Shown: positions 18,315 to 26,460 of the stretch, in pieces
How the letters are laid out: the number at the start of each line of letters is the position of its first letter
Numbering within the stretch: position 1 is the stretch's first letter
Assembly (NCBI RefSeq): GCF_014596525.1
Contig: NZ_MSJP01000032.1
Span: 1-47,459, forward strand
Reading direction: 5' to 3'
Length of the DNA stretch: 47,459 bases
DNA from: Streptomyces sp. CBMA291
GTDB taxonomy: Bacteria > Actinomycetota > Actinomycetes > Streptomycetales > Streptomycetaceae
The notes under the pieces: model-generated
Databases searched by the model: none
The model's input: only the letters and a program-made list of their open reading frames with translations
What the model was told of the DNA's origin: nothing
Translations under genes and position numbers: made by a program

Positions 18315-19796
18315 TCACGTCTGCGCCATGTCCACGAAGCGGGAGTAGTGGCCCTGGAAGGCGACCGTGATCGTGGCCGTCGGGCCGTTTCGGTGCTTGC
18401 CCACGATGATGTCGGCCTCGCCCGCGCGCGGGGACTCCTTCTCGTACGCGTCCTCGCGGTGGAGCAGGATCACCATGTCGGCGTCCTGCTCGATCGATCC
18501 GGATTCACGCAGGTCGGAGACCATCGGCTTCTTGTCGGTGCGCTGTTCGGGGCCACGGTTCAGCTGGGAGAGCGCGATCACCGGCAGCTCCAGCTCCTTG
18601 GCCAGCAGCTTCAGGTTTCGCGACATGTCGGAGACCTCCTGCTGACGGCTCTCCTGCCGCTTCGAGCCACCCGACTGCATCAGCTGGAGGTAGTCGATGA
18701 TGACCAGCTTGAGCCCGTTGCGCTGCTTGAGCCGGCGGCACTTCGCGCGGATCTCCATCATCGACAGGTTCGGGGAGTCGTCGATGTAGAGCGGCGCCTG
18801 CGAGACGTCCGGCATCCGGCGGGCGAGCCGCGTCCAGTCCTCGTCGGTCATCGTGCCGGAGCGCATGTGGTGCAGCGCCACCCGCGCCTCGGCCGAGAGC
18901 AGACGCATCGCGATCTCGTTGCGGCCCATTTCGAGGGAGAAGATGACGCTGGGCAGGTTGTGCTTGATCGAAGCCGCCCGCGCGAAGTCCAGGGCGAGCG
19001 TCGACTTACCCATGGCGGGACGGGCCGCGATGATGATCATCTGGCCGGGGTGGAGACCGTTGGTGAGCGAGTCGAGATCGGTGAAGCCGGTCGGCACGCC
19101 CGTCATCTCGCCGCTGCGGGAGCCGATCGCCTCGATCTCGTCGAGCGCCCCCTCCATGATGTCGCCGAGCGGCAGGTAGTCCTCTGTGGTGCGCTGCTCG
19201 GTCACCGCGTAGATCTCGGCCTGGGCCGAGTTCACGATCTCGTCGACGTCTCCGTCGGCCGCGTATCCCATCTGCGTGATCTTGGTACCGGCCTCCACCA
19301 GGCGGCGCAGCACCGCCCGCTCGTGGACGATCTCCGCGTAGTACGAGGCGTTCGCCGCCGTCGGCACCGACTGGACCAGGGTGTGCAGATACGAGGCTCC
19401 GCCGACCCGGGTGATCTCCCCGCGTTTGGTCAGCTCGGCGCCGACCGTGATCGGGTCGGCCGGCTCACCCTTCGCGTAGAGGTCGAGGATCGCCGCGTAG
19501 ACGGTCTCGTGCGCGGGCTTGTAGAAGTCGTGGCCCTTGATGATCTCCACGACGTCCGCGATGGCGTCCTTGGAGAGCAGCATGCCGCCGAGGACGGACT
19601 GCTCGGCGTCCAGGTCCTGCGGGGGCACGCGCTCGAAACCGGAGAGCCCGCCGTCCCAGGGACCGTCTCCGCCGCGCTCGTGCTGGTCGTCCCGTCCACG
19701 GCCACGCCCCCGTCCCTCGCCTCGGGTACGGGTGGGCAGCCGGTCGCTCGGTCCGCTGTCGGCCCAGGGGTCGTCCATCGGCTCGGGAACGCTCAC
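18315..19796 (-). CDS. dnaB: Replicative DNA helicase DnaB
   Basis: A 493-residue hexameric replicative helicase that unwinds DNA at the fork. The N-terminal domain (PQDLDAEQSVLGGML onward) binds primase and follows a Gly/Arg-rich disordered leader. The RecA-like C-terminal domain has Walker A ARPAMGKST (about residues 257-266), Walker B LVIIDYLQLM and the arginine-finger region of QLNRGPEQR. No intein is present. The start is GTG 19796, 6 bases after GAGG; the TTG at 19799 is less likely. It is divergent from the MATE gene across a DnaA-box-rich region. Confidence 0.97.
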   Translation of the reverse strand: MSVPEPMDDPWADSGPSDRLPTRTRGEGRGRGRGRDDQHERGGDGPWDGGLSGFERVPPQDLDAEQSVLGGMLLSKDAIADVVEIIKGHDFYKPAHETVYAAILDLYAKGEPADPITVGAELTKRGEITRVGGASYLHTLVQSVPTAANASYYAEIVHERAVLRRLVEAGTKITQMGYAADGDVDEIVNSAQAEIYAVTEQRTTEDYLPLGDIMEGALDEIEAIGSRSGEMTGVPTGFTDLDSLTNGLHPGQMIIIAARPAMGKSTLALDFARAASIKHNLPSVIFSLEMGRNEIAMRLLSAEARVALHHMRSGTMTDEDWTRLARRMPDVSQAPLYIDDSPNLSMMEIRAKCRRLKQRNGLKLVIIDYLQLMQSGGSKRQESRQQEVSDMSRNLKLLAKELELPVIALSQLNRGPEQRTDKKPMVSDLRESGSIEQDADMVILLHREDAYEKESPRAGEADIIVGKHRNGPTATITVAFQGHYSRFVDMAQT

Positions 19797-20219
19797 CAAG
19801 CACCTCTTCCCGTCCGCTCCGCGGACCTCGCCATGCCACTCTTTCCTAACGCCACGCCTTGATCAACGAGTGGCTTCGCGACCGCTTCTGGCGCGTCGGG
19901 CGCCGGACCACGGTAGGCCCGCGAGAGGGTTCAGCCAATCTGGTTATCCACAGGCCCTGTGGGCGAAGGCCCCAATGCTGTGGAGAACTCCCCGGATCCT
20001 GTGCACGGAGCGGGGGACAGCCATGTGGACAAACTCATAGGATCGTCGCCTCCACCACGCTGACCTGCAAGTTTTCCATCCACCGGCTGTGGGGGAGAAA
20101 AACTTTCCCAGCTGGCTCAAGATCAGAACAAACGGCCCACACCTGAAGCCCCTCGCCCTCCACAAGTAAGAGGCAAAGAAGCATTGCAGCTCTTACCTGT
20201 GGAAGATTAGATTGAGCCC
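19797..20219. promoter_or_regulatory. dnaB/MATE divergent intergenic region with DnaA boxes
   Basis: A 423-bp gap with both promoters. It contains a TTATCCACA box at 19944-19952, a one-mismatch box at 19979-19987 (reverse TTCTCCACA), and a perfect Streptomyces-type box at 20024-20032 (reverse TTGTCCACA). Weaker TCCACA-containing sites lie at 20156-20164 and 20198-20206. Three good boxes within 89 bp exceed chance for a GC-rich genome. DnaA probably binds here to regulate dnaB or to titrate DnaA. Confidence 0.65.
20159..20203. promoter_or_regulatory. Inverted repeat upstream of the MATE gene
   Basis: Fourteen-base arms TCCACAAGTAAGAG and CTCTTACCTGTGGA, complementary at 13 of 14 positions, around a 17-base spacer. 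The right arm ends 16 bases before the MATE start, so a bound protein would block it. Each arm carries the TCCACA half of a DnaA box. Confidence 0.6.
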
Positions 20220-21557
20220 ATGACCCAGGCCCCCGCGACCTCCCGAGCCGTCCGTCGGCAGCATGACCGCGAGATCGTCTCTCTCGCCCTGCCCGCGTTC
20301 GGCGCCCTCGTCGCCGAGCCCCTCTTCCTCATGGCCGACAGCGCCATCGTCGGACACCTCGGCACGCCGCAGCTCGCGGGTCTCGCCATCGCCGCCGCCC
20401 TGCTCTCCACCGCCGTCAGCGTCTTCGTCTTCCTCGCCTACGCCACCACCGCGGCCGTCTCCCGACGCGTCGGCGCGGGCGATCTCCCGGCGGCCATCCG
20501 ACAGGGCATGGACGGCATCTGGCTCGCCCTGATCCTCGGTGCCGCCGTCGTGGCGCTGACCCTCCCCACGACCCCCTGGCTCGTCGATCTCTTCGGAGCC
20601 TCCGACACCGCCGCCCCCTACGCGGCCACCTACCTCAGGATCTCCAGCCTCGGCATCCCGGCGATGCTGGTCGTCCTGGCCGCCACCGGCGTCCTGCGTG
20701 GCCTCCAGAACACCCGTACCCCGCTCTACGTGGCCATCGGCGGCTTCGCGGCCAACGGCGCTCTCAACATCGGCCTGGTCTACGGGGCGGGTCTCGGCAT
20801 CGCGGGCTCCGCCTGGGGCACCGTCATCGCCCAGTACGGCATGGCCGTCGTCTACCTCACCGTGGTCGTCCGGGGCGCCCGGCGTCATGGCGCCTCCCTC
20901 CGTCCCGACGCGGCAGGCATTCGCGCCTCCGCGCAGGCGGGTGTCCCCCTGCTGGTCCGTACGCTCTCGCTCCGCGCGGTCCTGATGATCGCCACGGCGG
21001 TCGCCGCACGCATGGGGGACGTCGAGGTCGCCGCGCACCAGATCATCCTGTCCCTGTGGAGCCTGATGGCCTTCGCGCTCGACGCGATCGCCATCGCGGG
21101 CCAGGCCATCATCGGGCGGTACCTCGGCGCGGACGACGGCGACGGCGCCCGTCAGGTCTGCCGCCGCATGGTCCAGTGGGGCGTCGTCTCCGGTGTAGTC
21201 CTCGGCGCACTGCTCATCCTGACGCGTCCCCTGTTCGTACCGCTCTTCACCGGAGACACCACCGTCCAGGACACCCTGCTCCCGGCTCTGCTCGTGGTCG
21301 CGGTCTCGCAGCCGGTCTCCGGCGTGGTCTTCGTCCTCGACGGCGTGCTGATGGGCGCGGGCGACGGTCCTTATCTGGCCTGGGCCATGCTGCTGACCCT
21401 GGCCGTCTTCGCCCCGGTCGCCCTGCTGGTCCCCGTGCTCGGCGGCGGACTGACCGCGCTCTGGTGGGCGATGACCCTGATGATGACGGTCCGCATGGCG
21501 ACGCTCTGGGGACGTGCCCGCTCCGGCCGCTGGATCGTCACGGGCGCCAGCCGCTGA
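20220..21557 (+). CDS. MATE-family efflux transporter (DinF-like)
   Basis: A 445-residue inner-membrane exporter with twelve hydrophobic segments in two repeats. The signature regions (PLFLMADSAIVGHLG near residue 35, and VEVAAHQIILSLWSLMAFALDAIAIAGQ in the second half) are those of the DinF-like MATE branch. Transporters of this type expel cationic or lipophilic compounds using Na+ or H+. The start is ATG 20220. It ends at a cluster of parS sites. Confidence 0.93.
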   Translation: MTQAPATSRAVRRQHDREIVSLALPAFGALVAEPLFLMADSAIVGHLGTPQLAGLAIAAALLSTAVSVFVFLAYATTAAVSRRVGAGDLPAAIRQGMDGIWLALILGAAVVALTLPTTPWLVDLFGASDTAAPYAATYLRISSLGIPAMLVVLAATGVLRGLQNTRTPLYVAIGGFAANGALNIGLVYGAGLGIAGSAWGTVIAQYGMAVVYLTVVVRGARRHGASLRPDAAGIRASAQAGVPLLVRTLSLRAVLMIATAVAARMGDVEVAAHQIILSLWSLMAFALDAIAIAGQAIIGRYLGADDGDGARQVCRRMVQWGVVSGVVLGALLILTRPLFVPLFTGDTTVQDTLLPALLVVAVSQPVSGVVFVLDGVLMGAGDGPYLAWAMLLTLAVFAPVALLVPVLGGGLTALWWAMTLMMTVRMATLWGRARSGRWIVTGASR

Positions 21558-21559
21558 CC

Positions 21560-21573
21560 GTTTCACGTGAAAC
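21560..21573. other. parS site 1 of the MATE/rplI cluster
   Basis: Perfect GTTTCACGTGAAAC starting 3 bases after the MATE stop codon. It is the first of four sites in 117 bp. Confidence 0.95.
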
Positions 21574-21584
21574 GGGGGTGGGGT

Positions 21585-21598
21585 GTTTCACGTGAAAC
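21585..21598. other. parS site 2 of the MATE/rplI cluster
   Basis: Perfect GTTTCACGTGAAAC, 25 bases from the first site centre to centre, so the two sites are offset by a little over two helical turns. Confidence 0.95.
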
Positions 21599-21608
21599 GG
21601 CCCACCGC

Positions 21609-21622
21609 GTTTCACGTGAAAC
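21609..21622. other. parS site 3 of the MATE/rplI cluster
   Basis: Perfect GTTTCACGTGAAAC, 24 bases from the second site. Sites 2 and 3 share a downstream flank (CGGCCCACCGC), suggesting a small local duplication. Confidence 0.95.
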
Positions 21623-21662
21623 GGCCCACCGCAGGGCATCGTCCGGACCTCGAAGAAGCCGC

Positions 21663-21676
21663 GTTTCACGTGAAAC
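21663..21676. other. parS site 4 of the MATE/rplI cluster
   Basis: Perfect GTTTCACGTGAAAC with symmetric GC flanks (CGCGTTTCACGTGAAACGCG is an 20-bp palindrome), 19 bases before the rplI terminator. Confidence 0.95.
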
Positions 21677-21694
21677 GCGGCCAGCCGACACAGC

Positions 21695-21728
21695 GGAAGG
21701 GCCGCACCCCGAGGGGTGCGGCCCTTCC
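21695..21728 (-). terminator. rplI operon terminator
   Basis: Perfect 16-bp stem (GGAAGGGCCGCACCCC and its complement) closed by a two-base GA gap in the DNA, just downstream of the rplI stop. This is a very strong terminator hairpin, and it also faces transcription from the MATE gene. Confidence 0.92.
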
Positions 21729-21760
21729 TCACTGCTGAGCGCAGACTGCCAAGGGCAGCG

Positions 21761-22207
21761 TTACGCGGCGACGACCTCGACGCCGAGCTTCGCGGCAACC
21801 TCGGGGTGCAGACGCACGGACACCTGGTGCGAGCCCAGGGTCTTGATCGGCGAACCGAGCTCGACACGACGCTTGTCGACCTCGGGGCCACCCGCGGTCT
21901 TGATCGCCGTGGCGATGTCGCCCGGGGTCACGGAGCCGAAGAGACGGCCGGCGTCGCCGGAGCGAACGGCCAGACGCACCTTCGTGCCTTCGAGCTGGGC
22001 CTTGATCTCGTTGGCCTGCTCGATGGTCGCGATCTCGTGGATCTTGCGGGCGCGGCGGATCTGCGCCACATCCTTCTCGCCACCCTTGGTCCAGCGGATC
22101 GCGAAACCACGCGGGACCAGGTAGTTGCGAGCGTAGCCGTCCTTGACGTCGACGACGTCGCCAGCGGCACCGAGGCCAGAGACCTCGTGGGTCAGGATGA
22201 TCTTCAT
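21761..22207 (-). CDS. rplI: 50S ribosomal protein L9
   Basis: A 148-residue L9. The conserved N-terminal domain [19 protein letters not shown]...[11 protein letters not shown] is followed by the long connecting helix and a C-terminal RNA-binding domain. It binds 23S rRNA near the L1 stalk base. It is the last gene of the rpsF-ssb-rpsR-rplI operon, 18 bp after rpsR. Confidence 0.98.
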   Translation of the reverse strand: MKIILTHEVSGLGAAGDVVDVKDGYARNYLVPRGFAIRWTKGGEKDVAQIRRARKIHEIATIEQANEIKAQLEGTKVRLAVRSGDAGRLFGSVTPGDIATAIKTAGGPEVDKRRVELGSPIKTLGSHQVSVRLHPEVAAKLGVEVVAA

Positions 22208-22225
22208 TAGTCGGTCACCCTTTCC

Positions 22226-22462
22226 TTATCGCGCGGTGGACGTGTAGGGCAGCAGCGCCATCTCACGGCTGTTCTTCACGGCCGTGGCGACGTCACGCTG
22301 GTGCTGCGTGCAGTTGCCGGTCACGCGGCGGGCACGGATCTTGCCGCGGTCGGAAATGAACTTCCGCAGCATGTTCGTGTCCTTGTAGTCCACGTACACG
22401 GTCTTGTCCTTGCAGAACGCGCAGACCTTCTTCTTAGGCTTGCGCACAGGCGGCTTCGCCAT
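22226..22462 (-). CDS. rpsR: 30S ribosomal protein S18
   Basis: A 78-residue S18 with the core [26 protein letters not shown]. It carries CAFC and a later Cys (RVTGNC), i.e. the zinc-ribbon-type (C+) form. Streptomyces often has a second, cysteine-free S18 that is expressed under zinc limitation. S18 pairs with S6 on the 30S platform. It lies between ssb and rplI in a single transcription unit. Confidence 0.97.
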   Translation of the reverse strand: MAKPPVRKPKKKVCAFCKDKTVYVDYKDTNMLRKFISDRGKIRARRVTGNCTQHQRDVATAVKNSREMALLPYTSTAR

Positions 22463-22518
22463 GGTGTTTCTCCTGTGTGATCAAGAAGTGGGGGTACGAG
22501 CTGCTTCCAGGGCGTGCC

Positions 22519-23115
22519 CTAGAAGGGGGGCTCGTCCGAGTAGCCGCCGCCGGAGTTTCCACCCCAGCCGCCGCCTCCGCCGCCCTGCTGCTGGCCGCCG
22601 GAGGAGGGACCGCCGGTCGCCCACGGGTCGTCGGCGGGAGTACCGCCGCCGCCCTGCTGGCCACCGCCGCCGCCGCCGGAGTTTCCACCCCAGCTGCCGC
22701 CTCCGCCGCCCTGCTGCTGGCCACCGCCGTAGCCACCCTGGCCGCCTCGACCGGTGGTCTTGGTGACCTTGGCCGTGGCGTTCTTGAGGCTGGGGCCGAC
22801 TTCCTCGACGTCCAGCTCGTAGACCGTGCGCTTGACGCCCTCACGGTCCTCGTAGGACCGCTGCTTCAGTCGGCCCTGCACGACGACGCGCATGCCTCGC
22901 TGGAGCGATTCGGCGACGTTCTCCGCCGCCTGACGCCAGACCGAGCAGGTCAGGAAGAGGCTTTCGCCGTCCTTCCACTCATTGGTCTGACGGTCGAAGG
23001 TGCGGGGAGTGGACGCGATACGGAACTTCGCGACCGCCGCACCGGACGGGGTGAAGCGCAGCTCGGGGTCGTCGACAAGATTGCCGACGACCGTGATGAC
23101 GGTCTCGCCTGCCAT
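22519..23115 (-). CDS. ssb: Single-stranded DNA-binding protein (SsbA type)
   Basis: A 198-residue SSB. Residues 1-110 are the OB-fold ([40 protein letters not shown]). The rest is a Gly/Gln-rich disordered linker ending in the acidic tip YSDEPPF, which recruits partner proteins. Its position between rpsF and rpsR marks it as the essential SsbA. The linker contains two nearly identical copies of a Gly/Gln/Trp block (DNA repeat at 22543-22596 and 22669-22722). Confidence 0.97.
   Translation of the reverse strand: MAGETVITVVGNLVDDPELRFTPSGAAVAKFRIASTPRTFDRQTNEWKDGESLFLTCSVWRQAAENVAESLQRGMRVVVQGRLKQRSYEDREGVKRTVYELDVEEVGPSLKNATAKVTKTTGRGGQGGYGGGQQQGGGGGSWGGNSGGGGGGQQGGGGTPADDPWATGGPSSGGQQQGGGGGGWGGNSGGGYSDEPPF
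22543..22722 (-). repeat. Direct repeat in the SSB linker
   Basis: A block of about 54 bp at 22543-22596 is repeated at 22669-22722 with a single mismatch. It encodes GQQQGGGGG(S/G)WGGNSGGG. Because units are in frame, slippage would change linker length only. Confidence 0.85.
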
Positions 23116-23187
23116 GGGGTACCTCTCGGCGGGATTGCTTCTGGCTGCTTTTTGCTACTCGAACCCGATGACCTCTGAGCGGGAAGC

Positions 23188-23478
23188 TCAGTGGGTCTCG
23201 GGGCGGAGGACCTTGGTCCGGAGGACCGACTCGTTCAGGTTGAGCTGGCGGTCGAGCTCCTTGACGACCGCAGGCTCGGCCTGCAGGTCGATGACCGAGT
23301 AGATGCCCTCGGGCTTCTTCTTGATCTCGTAGGCGAGACGACGACGGCCCCAGGTGTCGACCTTCTCGACCTTTCCGTTGCCCTCACGGACGACGGAGAG
23401 GAAGTTCTCGATCAGCGGGGAGACAGCGCGCTCCTCGAGATCGGGGTCGAGGATGACCATCACCTCGTAGTGACGCAT
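23188..23478 (-). CDS. rpsF: 30S ribosomal protein S6
   Basis: A 96-residue S6 with the core [17 protein letters not shown], the central [20 protein letters not shown] and the C-terminal [16 protein letters not shown]. It forms the S6-S18 heterodimer on the 30S platform and is the first gene of the operon. The start ATG 23478 follows an excellent AAAGGAGGTGGG site. The leader upstream can form alternative hairpins (23558-23595). Confidence 0.98.
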   Translation of the reverse strand: MRHYEVMVILDPDLEERAVSPLIENFLSVVREGNGKVEKVDTWGRRRLAYEIKKKPEGIYSVIDLQAEPAVVKELDRQLNLNESVLRTKVLRPETH

Positions 23479-23557
23479 GTGGAACCCACCTCCTTTGGAC
23501 TCAGCGGCCACGGTCGTTCCGTGGCAGGAGGGTCGTGATGCGTAGCAACGGTATCCA

Positions 23558-23595
23558 CCGCCATTGGCGGGCTCCCCGGGAACGGGGATACCGCC
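23558..23595 (-). promoter_or_regulatory. rpsF leader with alternative hairpins
   Basis: In the 5' leader of rpsF, a central CCGCC (23566-23570 on the plus strand as GGCGG) can pair with an upstream GGCGG (23591-23595) around the inner stem TCCCCG-TTCC-CGGGGA. It can instead pair with a downstream GGCGG (near 23558-23563). The two are mutually exclusive, as in an attenuator. S6:S18-binding leaders are known in bacterial rpsF operons; this may be one. Confidence 0.45.
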
Positions 23596-23758
23596 GGATC
23601 CAGGATGGACCAGGGCAGACACCGGTGCAGACCGTACAGAGTACCCGCACATCGGCCTCCGGTTGAAATTCGCCGGTGGGAGGACGCAATCTGTACACAA
23701 CGGACATGGGCGGCGCCAGGATGCGCCGCCCTCCGGCAGCCACGCCAGGAGGTGCCCC

Positions 23759-24073
23759 ATGGCACAGGCAATGCGACCCAACCCCGGCCACTCCCTCCTC
23801 TCGACCGACGGCAAGCCCCACCCGCTCCAGGACACCCTGGTCGGCGTGACACTGGTGCTGGGCGTCCTCGCCTTCGTCACCGCGCAGTTCCACCATCTGC
23901 ACCTGCTGAGTTCCTGGTCAGGACTGATCGGCATCCTGACCGGCGGCTACGGGCACTACATCTCCGTGACGACCCGCGAGCGCTTCCTGCTGGTCCTCGG
24001 ACTCGGCGCCTCGGCGGTGGGCTTCTTCCTCGGAATGGCCCACGGCGGACTCTTCGGCGGCGTCATCAGCTGA
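23759..24073 (+). CDS. Small hypothetical membrane protein
   Basis: A 104-residue protein starting [14 protein letters not shown], with a perfect AGGAGGTG site at the right spacing. Three hydrophobic stretches (about residues 28-44, 52-66 and 76-100) are rich in Gly, Val and Leu, so it is an inner-membrane protein with a short N-terminal cytoplasmic part. I recognise no family. It is divergent from rpsF and precedes femX in the same direction; whether the two are linked in function is unknown. Confidence 0.8.
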   Translation: MAQAMRPNPGHSLLSTDGKPHPLQDTLVGVTLVLGVLAFVTAQFHHLHLLSSWSGLIGILTGGYGHYISVTTRERFLLVLGLGASAVGFFLGMAHGGLFGGVIS

Positions 24074-24192
24074 GCCGAACGGCACGTCAGGGCGCACGTG
24101 CCCATTCGGGGCGCTCCCCGGTCACAGTAGGCTTCGGCGCGAGAGCCGGAGCCCCTGACCGATGGGGACACACCTGCCGAGGAGCGCCCCGC

Positions 24193-25311
24193 ATGAGCCT
24201 GACCCTGAGGACCATCAGCCGTGAGCAGCATCTGGCATTCATCCAGAGCCAGCCCTCGGCGAGCCACTGCCAGGTCCCGGCGTGGGCTGATGTGAAGACC
24301 GAGTGGCGCTCGGAGAACCTCGGCTGGTTCGACAAGACGGGCGAGCTGGTCGGCGCGGGCCTCGTGCTCTACCGCCAGCTCCCCAAGATCAAGCGCTACC
24401 TCGCCTATCTGCCCGAGGGCCCGGTCATCAACTGGTACGCGCCGAACCTCGACGACTGGCTCCAGCCGATGCTGGCGCACCTCAAGCAGCAGGGCGCCTT
24501 CTCCGTGAAGATGGGCCCGCCCGTCGTCATCCGGCGCTGGAACTCGGCCGCCATCAAGTCCGGCATCCAGGACCCGGACGTCAAGCGCCTCAAGGACGTC
24601 GAGGCCTCCCACATCGAGCCGCGCGCCTTCGAGGTCGCGGACCGGCTGCGGAAGATGGGCTGGCAGCAGAGCGAGGACGGCGGCGCCGGCTTCGGCGACG
24701 TGCAGCCCCGCTACGTCTTCCAGGTGCCGCTGGCGAACCGCTCGCTCGACGATGTCCTCAAGGGCTTCAACCAGCTGTGGCGCCGCAACATCAAGAAGGC
24801 CGAGAAGGCCGGTGTCGAGGTCGTCCAGGGCGGCTACGAGGACCTGGCCGAGTGGCAGCGCCTCTACGAGATCACGGCCGTCCGCGACCACTTCCGGCCG
24901 CGCCCGCTCTCGTACTTCCAGCGCATGTGGACCGTCCTCAACAACGAGGACCCCAACCGCATGCGGCTGTACTTCGCCCGCCACGACGGCGTGAACCTCT
25001 CGGCGGCCACGATGCTCGTCGTGGGCGGGCACGTCTGGTACTCCTACGGCGCCTCCGACAACATCGGCCGTGAGGTCCGCCCCTCCAACGCGATGCAGTG
25101 GCGGATGCTCCGCGACGCCTACGCGATGGGCGCGACCGTCTACGACCTGCGCGGCATCTCCGACTCGCTCGACGAGAACGACCACCTCTTCGGACTCATC
25201 CAGTTCAAGGTGGGCACCGGCGGCGAGGCCGTCGAGTACGTCGGCGAGTGGGACTTCCCGCTGAACAAGCTGCTGCACAAGGCGCTCGACATCTACATGT
25301 CCCGTCGCTGA
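24193..25311 (+). CDS. femX: FemX-type peptidoglycan branch aminoacyltransferase
   Basis: A 372-residue FemABX-family enzyme with two GNAT-like folds. It transfers an amino acid (in Streptomyces probably Gly) from aminoacyl-tRNA onto the peptidoglycan stem peptide at the membrane face. Conserved segments include LAYLPEGPVINWY, LWRRNIKKAEKAGVEV and YDLRGISDSLDENDHLFGLIQFKVGTGG, the last typical of the acceptor-side domain. The position matches femX of S. coelicolor, which is essential unless vanK replaces it. The start is ATG 24193. An alanine-racemase-like gene follows after about 100 bp. Confidence 0.9.
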   Translation: MSLTLRTISREQHLAFIQSQPSASHCQVPAWADVKTEWRSENLGWFDKTGELVGAGLVLYRQLPKIKRYLAYLPEGPVINWYAPNLDDWLQPMLAHLKQQGAFSVKMGPPVVIRRWNSAAIKSGIQDPDVKRLKDVEASHIEPRAFEVADRLRKMGWQQSEDGGAGFGDVQPRYVFQVPLANRSLDDVLKGFNQLWRRNIKKAEKAGVEVVQGGYEDLAEWQRLYEITAVRDHFRPRPLSYFQRMWTVLNNEDPNRMRLYFARHDGVNLSAATMLVVGGHVWYSYGASDNIGREVRPSNAMQWRMLRDAYAMGATVYDLRGISDSLDENDHLFGLIQFKVGTGGEAVEYVGEWDFPLNKLLHKALDIYMSRR

Positions 25312-25413
25312 CCCCTGTCGTGCCGCCGACGTTTCCGTAGTCTCGTACATATCTCGGGCTCAACGTTCTCCTCGCTGAGTCACCGCTGCCATCAGAAAGG
25401 TTCCGGGCCGGCC

Positions 25414-26445
25414 ATGGCGCTCTCCCTCTACGTCGACACCGCTCGCTGGCGCGCGCACCAGAAGAACGTCATCGACCAGTTCCCCGGGGTGATCCCGGTC
25501 TGCAAGGGCAACGGCTATGGCTTCGGCCATGAGCGCCTCGCGGACGAGGCGGCCCGGTTCGGTGCCGACATGCTCGCCGTGGGCACCACGTACGAGGCCG
25601 CGCGCATCAAGGACTGGTTCAGCGGCGATCTGCTGGTCCTCACCCCGTTCCGGCGGGGCGAGGAGCCGGTTCCGCTGCCCGACCGGGTCGTCCGTTCCGT
25701 GTCGTCCGTCGACGGCGTGCACGCCCTCGTGGGCGCCCGGGTCGTCATCGAGTGCATGAGTTCGATGAAGCGGCACGGCGTCCGCGAGGAGGAGCTCCAG
25801 CAGCTCCACACGGCCATCGAGGACGTACGCCTTGAGGGCTTCGCGCTGCACCTCCCGCTGGACCGCCCCGACGGCACCGACGCCGTCGAGGAGGTCATCG
25901 GCTGGATGGACCGGCTGCGGGCCGCCCGGCTGCCGCTGCACACCATGTTCGTCAGCCATCTGCGGGCCGAGGAGCAGGCACGGCTCCAGCAGCAGTTCCC
26001 GCAGACCCGCTTCCGGGCCCGGATCGGCACCCGGCTCTGGCTGGGCGACCACGAGGCCACGGAGTACCGGGGCTCGGTCCTCGACGTGACCCGGGTGGCC
26101 AAGGGCGACCGGTTCGGCTACCGCCAGCAGAAGGCCGCCTCGGACGGCTGGCTGGTCGTCGTCGCCGGCGGCACCTCGCACGGCGTGGGCCTGGAGGCGC
26201 CCAAGGCGATGCACGGCGTCATGCCGCGCGCCAAGGGCGTCGCACGGGCGGGCCTGGCCACCGTGAACCGCAACCTGTCGCCGTTCGTCTGGGACGGGAA
26301 GCAGCGCTGGTTCGCCGAGCCGCCGCACATGCAGGTGTCGATCCTGTTCGTGCCGGCGGACGCGCGGGAGCCCCGGGTCGGCGACGAGCTGGTGGCCCAT
26401 CTGCGCCACACGACGACGCAGTTCGACCGGCTCGTGGAGCGCTGA
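25414..26445 (+). CDS. Alanine racemase-like PLP-barrel protein
   Basis: A 343-residue protein with the alanine racemase N-terminal TIM barrel. The PLP Lys is K31 in VIPVCKGNGYGFGHE, corresponding to KADAYGHG of Alr. The C-terminal domain contains GDRFGYRQQK and HGVGLEAPK, where canonical Alr has its second catalytic Tyr. I cannot confirm that residue, and the K31 context differs from true Alr. It is therefore an Alr homologue of uncertain activity that sits next to femX. Streptomyces has another, typical Alr elsewhere. Confidence 0.8.
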   Translation: MALSLYVDTARWRAHQKNVIDQFPGVIPVCKGNGYGFGHERLADEAARFGADMLAVGTTYEAARIKDWFSGDLLVLTPFRRGEEPVPLPDRVVRSVSSVDGVHALVGARVVIECMSSMKRHGVREEELQQLHTAIEDVRLEGFALHLPLDRPDGTDAVEEVIGWMDRLRAARLPLHTMFVSHLRAEEQARLQQQFPQTRFRARIGTRLWLGDHEATEYRGSVLDVTRVAKGDRFGYRQQKAASDGWLVVVAGGTSHGVGLEAPKAMHGVMPRAKGVARAGLATVNRNLSPFVWDGKQRWFAEPPHMQVSILFVPADAREPRVGDELVAHLRHTTTQFDRLVER

Positions 26446-26460
26446 GCCGGCCGGATCCGC

